A DNA stretch of 64,000 nucleotides from Acinetobacter sp. NIPH 2100 (lineage in GTDB: Bacteria; Pseudomonadota; Gammaproteobacteria; Pseudomonadales; Moraxellaceae). Numbering within the stretch: the stretch's first letter is position 1; every line of letters starts with the position of its first letter. The translations under genes were made by a program, and so were the position numbers. The stretch covers positions 1,039,924 through 1,103,923 of the forward strand of contig NZ_KB850224.1 of the NCBI RefSeq assembly GCF_000369805.1, read 5' to 3'. The notes below the pieces were generated by a model. It was not told where the DNA came from and made no database searches. It saw nothing but the letters and a program-made list of their open reading frames with translations. This document shows, in pieces, positions 18,931 through 26,986 of the stretch.

Positions 18931-18946
18931 TGGCATGTCTTTTGCT
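18931..18946 (+). promoter_or_regulatory. Sigma-54 (-24/-12) promoter of the guanidine operon
   Basis: TGGCATGTCTTTTGCT has GG and GC exactly ten bases apart, the sigma-54 rule. The expected start is about 12 bases after the GC, immediately before the riboswitch. Sigma-54 control is typical of nitrogen-assimilation genes. Confidence 0.75.
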
Positions 18947-18960
18947 TCATAACAAGATAG

Positions 18961-19064
18961 ATAAAGTTATCTAGGGTTCCGATGTATCCGCATGGAGACA
19001 TGACTGGTCCGAGAGATAACGGTTCGACAGAACTACACGGAGGGATAAAAGCCCGGGAGGTCAG
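18961..19064 (+). ncRNA. Guanidine-I (ykkC) riboswitch
   Basis: The conserved ykkC blocks are all present in order: CTAGGGTTCCG, ACTGGTCCGAGAG, ACACGG and GGGATAAAAGCCCGGGAG. The first helix pairs GTTATCT (18966) with AGATAAC (19014). This class binds free guanidinium and turns on downstream genes. No U-tract terminator is seen before the start codon, so regulation of translation is possible. The downstream genes (two DUF1989 proteins, carboxylase) are classic members of the guanidine-I regulon. Confidence 0.93.
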
Positions 19065-19108
19065 GCATATTGCCATAACGAGGTTAAGTATCCGCAAGGG
19101 GGGTTGTT

Positions 19109-19846
19109 ATGAATCAATCGTTCTATCACGACAATAAAATACTGTGGCAAGAAACATTGCCTGGTGGGCATCATTGGTCTGGTCGTATTCAACGTGGGGC
19201 AGTTTTACAGCTTGAGGCGTTGGGACAACAGGCCAATGTGTCTTTGTTCTGTGTCAATGCTGATGACAAACTTGAGCGTTTTAATATGCCCGATAGTCTA
19301 AAAGCACAACATACCGCTTTTCTTTCGACAGGGCATGTTTTGTATTCTGACCTTGGCCGTGTGATGGCCTCCATTGTTCAAGATGAACATGGCTGGAATG
19401 ATGTGTTTTGTGGTCCGAGTACCGCACAGCACATTGCACAACATTTTGGCAAAAAAAACTTTCAGGATGCGCGTAATGACATGCATCAAAATGGTTTGGA
19501 TAGCTTATTGGTGGAATTGACCAAGTTTGGTCTAGGCCAAGCCGATTTGAGTGCGACGGTAAATTTATTTTCAAAAGTCCAGCCTGATGATCATGGACGA
19601 TTAAGCTACATCACAGACGATAATCAAAATCAAAAGATTGAACTGCGCTTTGAAATGGATTGTTTGGTGTTTCTTTCTGCGGCACCGCATCCACTCGACT
19701 CATCCACACAGTATCAACCCACCGATATCCAACTTCGCCTATTCAAAGCCAATGCGTTAACTGAACAAGATGTTTGTCGGGATTCATGTGCTCAAAATCA
19801 ACGTGGTTTTGCCAATAACACACGCTATTACGCATTGTCGAATTAA
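19109..19846 (+). CDS. Carboxyguanidine deiminase subunit 1 (DUF1989, urea-carboxylase-associated)
   Basis: This is a DUF1989-family protein of 245 aa, long annotated as 'urea carboxylase-associated protein'. Published biochemistry assigns these pairs (CgdA/CgdB) to carboxyguanidine deiminase, which converts carboxyguanidine to allophanate and ammonia. The FCGPSTAQHIAQHFG segment occupies the place where the partner has a cysteine-rich site, so this subunit probably lacks the metal site. The gene starts about 45 bases after the riboswitch, with AAGGGGGG as the ribosome site, and is first in a three-gene operon. Confidence 0.88.
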   Translation: MNQSFYHDNKILWQETLPGGHHWSGRIQRGAVLQLEALGQQANVSLFCVNADDKLERFNMPDSLKAQHTAFLSTGHVLYSDLGRVMASIVQDEHGWNDVFCGPSTAQHIAQHFGKKNFQDARNDMHQNGLDSLLVELTKFGLGQADLSATVNLFSKVQPDDHGRLSYITDDNQNQKIELRFEMDCLVFLSAAPHPLDSSTQYQPTDIQLRLFKANALTEQDVCRDSCAQNQRGFANNTRYYALSN

Positions 19847-19862
19847 GGTGGGGAGCAAGAAA

Positions 19863-20507
19863 ATGACAGCATCAGTAAAAATTGAACAGATTGTTTTAGA
19901 CGAAATTTGTCTTGCAGGCGAAGCATGGATGGGCGAAGTGAAGCAAGGTCAGTATTTCCGGATTATTGATCTGGAAGGGAACCAAGCAGTTGATACCTTG
20001 TTTCTCAGCGCTAACAATGCCGAAGAACGTTATAGCGCAACCGATACCTTGGCACAAAATCAGCAGCTTTATCTGGAAAAAGGCACGACATTATTCAGTA
20101 ATTTTGCCCGTCCCATTGCCACGATTGTCGATGACAATTGCGGCAGACATGACACTTTGGGCGGTGCATGTTCATGCGAAAGTAATACGGTACGTTATGC
20201 ACATGATAAATATTCAATGCACAGTTGCCGCAACAATTTTATGTACGCCTTGGCACAACATCCGATTGCCAAAAAGCATCAGCTTAATGTTCGTCATATT
20301 GGCCCCAATATTAACTTTTTTATGAATGTGCCTGTGACTGCAGACGGCCATTTAAAGTTTGAAGATGGGGTCTCTGCACCAGGTAAATATGTTGAGATCA
20401 AGGCCGAAATGGATTTGATCGTGCTGATTTCAAATTGTCCGCAATTGAATAATCCGTGCAATGCCTATAATCCGACCAAAATCCAGCTTGTTATACGTGA
20501 CGCGTGA
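19863..20507 (+). CDS. Carboxyguanidine deiminase subunit 2 (DUF1989)
   Basis: This is the second DUF1989 protein (214 aa), paralogous to its neighbour. It keeps the cysteine-rich core GGACSCESNTVRY and HSCRNNF, likely the metal-binding and catalytic part of the deiminase. GGTGGGGAGC precedes the ATG at 19863. It lies 16 bases after the first subunit and nine bases before the carboxylase, consistent with a complex made from one mRNA. Confidence 0.88.
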   Translation: MTASVKIEQIVLDEICLAGEAWMGEVKQGQYFRIIDLEGNQAVDTLFLSANNAEERYSATDTLAQNQQLYLEKGTTLFSNFARPIATIVDDNCGRHDTLGGACSCESNTVRYAHDKYSMHSCRNNFMYALAQHPIAKKHQLNVRHIGPNINFFMNVPVTADGHLKFEDGVSAPGKYVEIKAEMDLIVLISNCPQLNNPCNAYNPTKIQLVIRDA

Positions 20508-20516
20508 GGTGACATA

Positions 20517-23500
20517 ATGTTTAAAAAAGTACTCATTGCCAATCGTGGTGCGATTGCCTGTCGTGTCATTCGTAGTTTAAAGAAACTTGGGATTCAATCT
20601 GTTGCGGTTTATTCCGAAGCGGATCGGGATTCCTTACACGTCAGTTTAGCTGATGAAGCGATTTTTATTGGTGATTCAGCTGCACAGCAAAGCTATCTTA
20701 ATATTGAAAAAATTCTGGCTGCAGCACAGCATACTGGGGCCGAAGCGATTCATCCTGGTTATGGTTTTTTATCGGAAAATGCCGCATTTTGTGATTTGTG
20801 CGAGCAACAGGGGATTGCCTTTATTGGTCCGACCTCACAGCAAATGCGTGATTTTGGTCTAAAACATACCGCACGAGCATTGGCGATTCAGAACCATGTG
20901 CCTTTACTACCAGGCAGTCAGTTGCTCATCGACTTGGATGATGCCCTGATTCAGGCTGATCAAATTGGCTATCCCGTGATGCTGAAAAGCACCGCAGGCG
21001 GTGGTGGTATTGGTATGCGTCTGGTGTGGAGCGAACAGGAATTAAAAGAAGCCTATCAAACTGTTTCCTATCTGGCGCAAGCCAATTTTAAAGATGCCGG
21101 ATTGTATCTGGAAAAGTTTGTCGAAAATGCCCGTCATATTGAGGTACAGATTTTTGGAGACGGTCAGGGCCATGTCATTGCACTCGGTGAGCGTGATTGT
21201 TCCGTACAACGCCGTAACCAAAAGGTGATCGAGGAAACACCTGCACCACATTTGAATGAAGAGCAACGTAGGTATATTCAACAGGTCGCCATTCAACTGA
21301 TGCAGTCAGTGCAGTATCGTTCCGCGGGTACAGTTGAATTTGTGATGGATACCGACACACAACAGTTTTACTTTCTGGAAGTGAATACACGCTTGCAAGT
21401 GGAACATGGAGTGACGGAACAGGTTTATGGTGTTGATCTGGTTGAGTGGATGGTGACCTTGGCCAGCGGGGATTGGCAAGCACCGCAACAGATTGCGCCA
21501 CCCAAAGGTCATTCGATTCAAGTACGTTTATATGCCGAAGATCCGATAAAAAACTTTCAACCTAGTGCGGGCTTATTGACCAGTGTCAAATTTGACCCTC
21601 AATCACGGGTGGAAACGTGGGTAGAAACAGGCTCGAATGTTTCTTCATTCTATGACCCGATGATTGCAAAAATTATTGTCACGGCGACAGATCGTGAGCA
21701 GGCGATTGCTGCCATGCAAAATAGCCTAAGTAATACGGAAATTGCAGGGATTGAAACCAATCTCGAGTACTTACAGGAAATTATCAGTGGAGAGGTGTTT
21801 CAGCAAGGCACACAGACCACGCGTTTCTTGAATCATTTTGAATGGAAAACCCAGAAAATAGAGGTGTTGCAAGCAGGGATTCAAACTGCAGTGCAAGATG
21901 TAACAGGGCGTTTGGGTTATTGGGATGTCGGTGTTCCGCCCTCAGGCGCGATGGATGCATTGAGCTTGAATGTAGCCAACCAATTGTTGGGCAATGCGTT
22001 TAACAGTTCTGGACTAGAATGTACTTTACTTGGGCCGACTTTAAAATTTCATTGTGATAGTCAGATTGCCATCACTGGTGGTGAGATGGAGGTCAGTCTG
22101 GATGGTCTACCGGTTGCGATGTGGTCAAGCATTAATGTTCGTAAAGGTCAGGTGTTAAAATGCGGTCGTATCAGTACGGGTTGCCGTAGTTATATTGGGA
22201 TTAAACATGGATTAAATCTGCCTGCTTATTTGGGCAGCTTAGCCACGTTTACCTTGGGACAATTTGGTGGTCATGCAGGGCGTAATTTACTGATTGGCGA
22301 TATGTTGCCCATCACTGAGGCGAAAATAGAGCAAACAGTTGCGTTAAAATCTGAACAAATCCCAAGCTTTAAAACTGAATGGGAAATCGCGGTCATGTAT
22401 GGCCCGCATGGTGCACCTGATTTCTTTACGCCGAATGATGTTGCCATGTTTTTTGATCAAGACTGGGAGATTCATTTTAACTCGAGTCGTACCGGTATCC
22501 GCTTGATTGGACCGAAGCCTGAATGGGCACGGATTGATGGTGGCGAAGCAGGCTTACATCCATCGAATATCCATGACAATGCCTATGCGATTGGTGCAAT
22601 TGATTTCACTGGGGATATGCCGATTATTTTAGGGCCTGATGGCCCGAGTTTAGGCGGCTTCGTTTGTCCTGCGGTGGTGATTAACTCAGAGTTATGGAAA
22701 TTAGGACAGCTCAAAGCAGGCGATAAAGTCAGATTTATTCCTGTTAGTTATGCACAGGCGCAACAGTTAGAACAACGCTATCAATCGGCCTTGCAGGATG
22801 AAACCACATCACAGGTTAATTTTGAACCGATATTCAAAGCTGAGCCTATTACTTTAAAAAATGCTGTGTTGGCGACTTTGGATCAAGGCGCGGATAAACC
22901 GAAGGTGAGCTATCGTCCCGCAGGAAACCAATATCTGTTAGTCGAATATGGTGAACTGGTCTTAGATCTCAATTTACGTTTTCGTATTCATGCCTTGATG
23001 CAATGGGTGCAGCAACAAAATATTCAGGGCATCATTGATCTGACCCCAGGCATTCGTTCATTACAGATTCATTATGATTCAACGGCTCTAGAGCAACTGG
23101 ATTTACTGCGCTTGTTACAGGTTGCTGAAAGTGAATTACCTGATATTGAAAATATGCAGGTACCGTCTAGAACTGTGTATTTGCCTCTAGCTTGGGAAGA
23201 TTCACAAACGCAGCTTGCAACCGAAAAATATACCCAATTGGTTCGTCCAGATGCGCCGTGGTGCCCTGATAATATCGAGTTCATTCGCCGTATTAATGGG
23301 CTTGCATCGAAGCAAGCAGTAAAAGACGTGGTCTATGACACGGCTTATTTAGTGATGGGTTTGGGTGATGTTTATCTGGGCGCACCTGTTGCCACACCGT
23401 TAGACCCAAGACATCGTTTAGTCACCACCAAATATAACCCTGCACGAACCTGGACACCGGAGAATGCGGTTGGAATTGGCGGGGCTTATATGTGTGTTTA

Positions 23501-24122
23501 TGGGATGGAAGGGCCGGGTGGTTATCAGTTTGTAGGACGTACCACACAGGTGTGGAGTCGTTATCGTCAAAATCCGAATTTTGAACCGCACAAGCCGTGG
23601 TTGCTTAGATTCTTTGACCAGATCCGTTTTTATGAAGTGTCTGAGTCTGAGCTGTTGGAAATGCGGGAAGACTTTAAAGCAGGGCGTTTGCAACTGCGGA
23701 TCGAAGAAGGGGTGCTGAATCTCAAAGACTACAATGCTTTTCTAAAAGACAATGAAAGCAGTATTCAGGCTTTTAAACAGGTTCAACAAAGTAATTTTGA
23801 AGAAGAACGCCGTCGCTGGCATGAAGCAGGCTTGGCTGAATATGTTTCTGAAAGTATGGATGCAGTACTGGATGATTCAGAAATAATTGTTCCGAGTGGT
23901 GGCATGATCGTGGAGTCACATATGCCAGGATCGGTCTGGAAAATTGAATGTACTGTGGGAGATATTATCGAAGAAGGTGAAACCTTGGCGGTAATTGAAG
24001 CAATGAAAATTGAAATCCCAATCCTTGCACCTGCAAAAATGAAAGTCGACAGTATCTTGATTGATAAAGCACAAACGGTAAAAACAGGACAGGCATTATT
24101 CACGCTTGCACCTGCCATCTAG
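20517..24122 (+). CDS. Biotin-dependent guanidine (urea-type) carboxylase
   Basis: This is a 1201-aa multidomain carboxylase. The N-terminal 450 residues are biotin carboxylase (ANRGAIACRVIRSLKKLG at the start, the glycine-rich STAGGGGIGMRLV ATP loop, EVNTRLQVEHGVTE). The middle is the KipI/KipA-type carboxyltransferase domain (about 470-1080, including RLGYWDVGVPPSGAMDALS). The C-terminus is a biotinyl domain with biotin on Lys1164 in EAMKIE. The family was annotated as urea carboxylase. With a guanidine-I riboswitch and both DUF1989 subunits, guanidine is the more likely substrate, giving carboxyguanidine with ATP and bicarbonate. No allophanate hydrolase gene is beside it. Confidence 0.93.
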   Translation: MFKKVLIANRGAIACRVIRSLKKLGIQSVAVYSEADRDSLHVSLADEAIFIGDSAAQQSYLNIEKILAAAQHTGAEAIHPGYGFLSENAAFCDLCEQQGIAFIGPTSQQMRDFGLKHTARALAIQNHVPLLPGSQLLIDLDDALIQADQIGYPVMLKSTAGGGGIGMRLVWSEQELKEAYQTVSYLAQANFKDAGLYLEKFVENARHIEVQIFGDGQGHVIALGERDCSVQRRNQKVIEETPAPHLNEEQRRYIQQVAIQLMQSVQYRSAGTVEFVMDTDTQQFYFLEVNTRLQVEHGVTEQVYGVDLVEWMVTLASGDWQAPQQIAPPKGHSIQVRLYAEDPIKNFQPSAGLLTSVKFDPQSRVETWVETGSNVSSFYDPMIAKIIVTATDREQAIAAMQNSLSNTEIAGIETNLEYLQEIISGEVFQQGTQTTRFLNHFEWKTQKIEVLQAGIQTAVQDVTGRLGYWDVGVPPSGAMDALSLNVANQLLGNAFNSSGLECTLLGPTLKFHCDSQIAITGGEMEVSLDGLPVAMWSSINVRKGQVLKCGRISTGCRSYIGIKHGLNLPAYLGSLATFTLGQFGGHAGRNLLIGDMLPITEAKIEQTVALKSEQIPSFKTEWEIAVMYGPHGAPDFFTPNDVAMFFDQDWEIHFNSSRTGIRLIGPKPEWARIDGGEAGLHPSNIHDNAYAIGAIDFTGDMPIILGPDGPSLGGFVCPAVVINSELWKLGQLKAGDKVRFIPVSYAQAQQLEQRYQSALQDETTSQVNFEPIFKAEPITLKNAVLATLDQGADKPKVSYRPAGNQYLLVEYGELVLDLNLRFRIHALMQWVQQQNIQGIIDLTPGIRSLQIHYDSTALEQLDLLRLLQVAESELPDIENMQVPSRTVYLPLAWEDSQTQLATEKYTQLVRPDAPWCPDNIEFIRRINGLASKQAVKDVVYDTAYLVMGLGDVYLGAPVATPLDPRHRLVTTKYNPARTWTPENAVGIGGAYMCVYGMEGPGGYQFVGRTTQVWSRYRQNPNFEPHKPWLLRFFDQIRFYEVSESELLEMREDFKAGRLQLRIEEGVLNLKDYNAFLKDNESSIQAFKQVQQSNFEEERRRWHEAGLAEYVSESMDAVLDDSEIIVPSGGMIVESHMPGSVWKIECTVGDIIEEGETLAVIEAMKIEIPILAPAKMKVDSILIDKAQTVKTGQALFTLAPAI

Positions 24123-24144
24123 TAATCAAAATCCGTGATGCAGA

Positions 24145-24178
24145 AAAAGCCCTATGATGAAACATAGGGCTTTTTTTT
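24145..24178 (+). terminator. Rho-independent terminator of the guanidine operon
   Basis: The stem GCCCTATG/CATAGGGC with an ATGAAA loop is followed by eight T. It lies just after the carboxylase stop codon. Confidence 0.9.
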
Positions 24179-24232
24179 GTGCATTTATTCAGCAATTGAC
24201 ACGGGTTTTTCTACTTTATTTGGCTAAAAAAC

Positions 24233-24248
24233 TGGCATAGATACTGCA
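24233..24248 (+). promoter_or_regulatory. Sigma-54 promoter of the regulator/SBP unit
   Basis: TGGCATAGATACTGCA has GG-N10-GC, matching the promoters at 18931 and 29917. The paired GTATTAC operator begins 20 bases after the first G, overlapping the expected transcription start. Confidence 0.7.
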
Positions 24249-24253
24249 TTAAA

Positions 24254-24281
24254 ATATTACGAATTATAAATTTTGTATTAC
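24254..24281 (+). promoter_or_regulatory. Paired GTATTAC operator (site 2)
   Basis: ATATTAC-N14-GTATTAC is one mismatch from site 1 and identical in spacing. It sits where RNA polymerase would start, so binding should repress. This would make the NikR-like gene autoregulated. Confidence 0.7.
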
Positions 24282-24297
24282 TAAAACTGAGGTGGTT

Positions 24298-24414
24298 ATG
24301 AAAACGCAATCAATCCTAATTCAGTATTTCAAAGTTGCAGCGCGCTGTTTTGCCAATTTACTGAGCGTCCGAGCAGGTCTGTATGTAAAGCAAAACCAAG
24401 TTTCTAAACAGTAG
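24298..24414 (+). CDS. 38-aa leader ORF upstream of the NikR-like gene
   Basis: This is an ATG-started frame of 38 codons (MKTQSILIQYFKVAARCF ...) with the strong ribosome site GAGGTGG six bases ahead. It ends ten bases before the NikR-like start. The peptide is basic and amphipathic (pattern QYFKVAARCFANLL). It could be a small functional protein or a leader peptide that tunes translation of the regulator. No family is recognised. Confidence 0.5.
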   Translation: MKTQSILIQYFKVAARCFANLLSVRAGLYVKQNQVSKQ

Positions 24415-24424
24415 TCTGATCATT

Positions 24425-24862
24425 ATGAATGCTCGTCCTAAACTGACTCGAATCAGTATTACTGTCCCTGAAAAGACGGTTGAAGCCTTAGATCAAACCA
24501 TTGTCGAAGAGCATTATGAAAGTCGCTCTCAGGCAATTGTCGACATGATCAACAAGCATCTAATTGCTGAACAGGCACAGCAAAATGCAGTCATGGTCGG
24601 CACACTAACATTGTTGTATGACGCCAGTTGTATGCCGTTGCGTATGCAGCTGTTGGATTTACAGCAAAAATTTTTAGAACAGGTGATCAGTTCATTACAT
24701 ATTCAACTGGATCAACAAAAAATATTGGAAGTCATGCTGTTACAAGGTGGCAGTAATGACCTTAAACAGATTAGTCAGCAATTTACCGCCTTAAAAGGGG
24801 TGATTAAAGGGCATCTGGAACTCATGGATGCCGTGATGCCACCCTTACAGCAAAACGAGTAG
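24425..24862 (+). CDS. NikR-like ribbon-helix-helix regulator with degenerate nickel site
   Basis: This is a 145-aa protein with the NikR layout: an N-terminal RHH domain (TRISITVPEKTVEALDQ, then YESRSQAIVDMIN) and a C-terminal ACT-like tetramerisation domain (SSLHIQLDQQKILEVMLLQG ... GVIKGHLELM). Aligned to E. coli NikR, the four Ni ligands H76, H87, H89 and C95 become Q81, H92, Q94 and I100, so only one remains. High-affinity nickel sensing is therefore unlikely; a different ligand or an apo role is more plausible. NikR-type 28-bp operators precede its own unit and both other units of the guanidine locus. Confidence 0.85.
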   Translation: MNARPKLTRISITVPEKTVEALDQTIVEEHYESRSQAIVDMINKHLIAEQAQQNAVMVGTLTLLYDASCMPLRMQLLDLQQKFLEQVISSLHIQLDQQKILEVMLLQGGSNDLKQISQQFTALKGVIKGHLELMDAVMPPLQQNE

Positions 24863-24945
24863 GGCACAACGGCATCAGGATTGTCGCTGAACACCTGATT
24901 TAGATGTTCTCAGGCTAAGATTTTCAAAAAAGATATGGGGTGATT

Positions 24946-25977
24946 ATGAAGCAAGCAATAGCAATGTTATCTGTTTCAGTGCTGTTCGGGCTGGTGCTTA
25001 GCGCGTGTGATAATTCGGCCAAAGTGCCAACGGCGGAAAAAGCAACCGAGGCCAAAGAGCTAACGACAACCACGCCTATTACAATTGGGTATAGTGATTG
25101 GCCGGGTTGGGTGGCTTGGCAAGTGGCGATTGAAAAAGGTTGGCTCAAAGATGCAGGTTTAAATGTTGAATTTAAATGGTTTGATTATTCAGCCTCAATT
25201 TCTGCTTTTGCTGCCAATCAACTCGATGCGGTGTTTATTACCAATGGCGATAATTTGGTGAATGCCTCGGGCGGGAGCAAGGGCATGATCATTATGGTGA
25301 CGGATTATTCTGCGGGCAATGATGTGATTATTGCCAAGAATGGCATCAACAGCATTCAGGATTTAAAAGGCAAATCCATAGCAACAGAAAAGGGCTTGGT
25401 CGATCACCTGTTATTATCGACGGCTTTGACCGATGCTAAGATTCCATTCTCAGATATTAAACTGGTCAATTCAGTAACCAATGAACTTCCTCAAGTGTTT
25501 GGCAGTCAGGATATTGCTGCGATTGCAGTATGGCAACCCGTTGCCAATCAAGCGTTAAAAGCAGTGGCGGGTTCCAAGATTATTTATAGTTCCAAAGATA
25601 AGCCAGGTTTGATCTATGATACGCTTGCGGTGAATCCAACTCATTTATCGGCGCATCAGGAGGATTGGAAAAAGCTGATCCAAGTGTGGGATAAAACGGT
25701 GAAGTATATCCAAGATCCTGCAACCCATGCAGATGCGGTAAAAATCATGGCCAACCGTGTCGGTGTCGATCCTCAACAATATGAGCAATTTATTGGGGGA
25801 ACGCATTTACTGGATATCGCAGCGAATAAGAAAGTGTTCCAGAAGGGAACAGGCTTTGATTCGATTTATGGTTCGACCTATCACGTCAATCAATTCAATG
25901 TCAGTAATGGCATTTATAAAACTGCAGTCGATGTAGATGGCTTGATTTATCCAGCTTTGGTGGATGAGTTGAAATAG
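24946..25977 (+). CDS. ABC transporter substrate-binding lipoprotein (TauA/SsuA-like)
   Basis: This is a 343-aa periplasmic binding protein. It starts with a lipoprotein signal (VLFGLVLSAC, lipidated Cys at about residue 21), then an Asp/Thr-rich linker and an NMT1/TauA-type binding fold beginning ITIGYSDWPGWVAWQVAIEK. ATG 24946 is preferred; a GTG two codons earlier overlaps the GGGG ribosome site. Proteins of this type often lie beside urea carboxylase genes. The permease and ATPase are on the other strand at 28053-29869, under the same kind of promoter and operator. The ligand is presumably nitrogenous, perhaps a guanidino compound. Confidence 0.88.
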   Translation: MKQAIAMLSVSVLFGLVLSACDNSAKVPTAEKATEAKELTTTTPITIGYSDWPGWVAWQVAIEKGWLKDAGLNVEFKWFDYSASISAFAANQLDAVFITNGDNLVNASGGSKGMIIMVTDYSAGNDVIIAKNGINSIQDLKGKSIATEKGLVDHLLLSTALTDAKIPFSDIKLVNSVTNELPQVFGSQDIAAIAVWQPVANQALKAVAGSKIIYSSKDKPGLIYDTLAVNPTHLSAHQEDWKKLIQVWDKTVKYIQDPATHADAVKIMANRVGVDPQQYEQFIGGTHLLDIAANKKVFQKGTGFDSIYGSTYHVNQFNVSNGIYKTAVDVDGLIYPALVDELK

Positions 25978-25991
25978 ATATTTTCTGGTAT

Positions 25992-26021
25992 AAAAAATCG
26001 TTCTTAATGAGCGATTTTTTT
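25992..26021. terminator. Terminator between convergent units
   Basis: The stem AAAAAATCG/CGATTTTTT has an 11-base loop and T-rich flanks on both sides. It ends the substrate-binding protein unit and may also serve the convergent operon. Confidence 0.75.
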
Positions 26022-26044
26022 ATATTCTTAGATTCTCAATCAGC

Positions 26045-26082
26045 AGGACGATTGTGATAGAACCCTTAATCACAATCGTCCT
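26045..26082. repeat. Perfect 14-bp inverted repeat
   Basis: AGGACGATTGTGAT pairs with ATCACAATCGTCCT across a ten-base loop. It lacks a U-tract. It lies between the stops of two convergent units, so it probably acts as an mRNA 3'-end stabiliser. Confidence 0.7.
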
Positions 26083-26110
26083 TGTCTAGATCAATCACAT
26101 ACAAACAGGA

Positions 26111-26986
26111 TTAGTAAGTCCGTGTGGTGTTTTTTAATAAATGCTTTTGTTCAGCAGCCAACCATTGTTGTGTATCCGTGGAGGTTGCTGTTGTGGTATT
26201 AAATACAAAATCAGTTTGATACATATCCAAGTGAAAATAAAGTCGATAGCGTTCACCTTCAATCAGTTTCAGTTGGGTCAGGGTGTTGGCATCTTCTATT
26301 TCAAAATCATCGAGTGAAATCGATTGCTGCAAACGACTACTGATTGTACTAAAACTAATAGAAGAACCATTTAAAGCAACTGAGACTTCATAGTTTTCGA
26401 TCACTTTAGGATCATTTTCAGGATGATCAATCGGGCCATTCTTCAGTTGATTTTGGCGTTGGGGAAGGCGGGATTGTGCAAAAGCCATGTGCTGATCGCT
26501 GATCATCAAGCCGCCATCCATAGGTATCATCTGTTGTGTTGCCACATGTTGCATTTGAAATAGACGTAAACCGAGCAATAAGCCCTGCTGAGCCTGTTGC
26601 CGCCAATCCTCTACATACGCATTTGAAGGTGAAAACTCTAAAATACTGTTACCGATTGGATAAAGCTTAGCAGGTTCAGGCCATTGAATATGATTCTGAT
26701 AGTTTTGATGAACCTGCCACGAGAGTAATTCACGATCTGAATCCCATAAAGTATCGCCAATCCATCCTTGTCGTTCATATACTGGAGTTTGATTGGCATC
26801 GATCAGTCGGAGATCAATGCTGAAAGATTTGGACTGAAACCAGTACACAATGGTTTTTTCATCGGTCATGCCATTGAAGAAGCTGATACTTTTACGTCTA
26901 AAGCATCCCAGTAAATAGCGCGGTAAGGGGAAGTGAGTATCCATTGGGGTTGGCTTAAGTTGTATTAGTACGTCAAATAGATTCAT
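26111..26986 (-). CDS. Uncharacterised protein in the guanidine locus
   Basis: This is a 291-aa soluble protein with no signal peptide or membrane segment. It is rich in aromatic and Gln residues (FRRKSISFFNGMTDEKTI, YFHLDMYQTDFVFN) and looks like a beta-rich binding or enzyme fold. No catalytic motif is recognised and I cannot name a family. Its start overlaps the stop of the oxygenase gene by four bases, so it is made with it and may work with it on the same substrate. It ends the operon. Confidence 0.75.
   Translation of the reverse strand: MNLFDVLIQLKPTPMDTHFPLPRYLLGCFRRKSISFFNGMTDEKTIVYWFQSKSFSIDLRLIDANQTPVYERQGWIGDTLWDSDRELLSWQVHQNYQNHIQWPEPAKLYPIGNSILEFSPSNAYVEDWRQQAQQGLLLGLRLFQMQHVATQQMIPMDGGLMISDQHMAFAQSRLPQRQNQLKNGPIDHPENDPKVIENYEVSVALNGSSISFSTISSRLQQSISLDDFEIEDANTLTQLKLIEGERYRLYFHLDMYQTDFVFNTTTATSTDTQQWLAAEQKHLLKNTTRTY

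Noticed and set aside
20517-24122. Annotation as a plain urea carboxylase
   Set aside because: The guanidine-I riboswitch and the DUF1989 pair point to guanidine; no allophanate hydrolase or other urea gene is beside it. Urea as a side substrate is not excluded.
24425-24862. A standard nickel-responsive NikR
   Set aside because: Three of four nickel ligands are replaced and there is no nickel gene nearby.
26045-26082. Attenuator or small RNA
   Set aside because: It is a perfect hairpin but sits between convergent stops and lacks a U-tract, so a 3'-end role is simpler.
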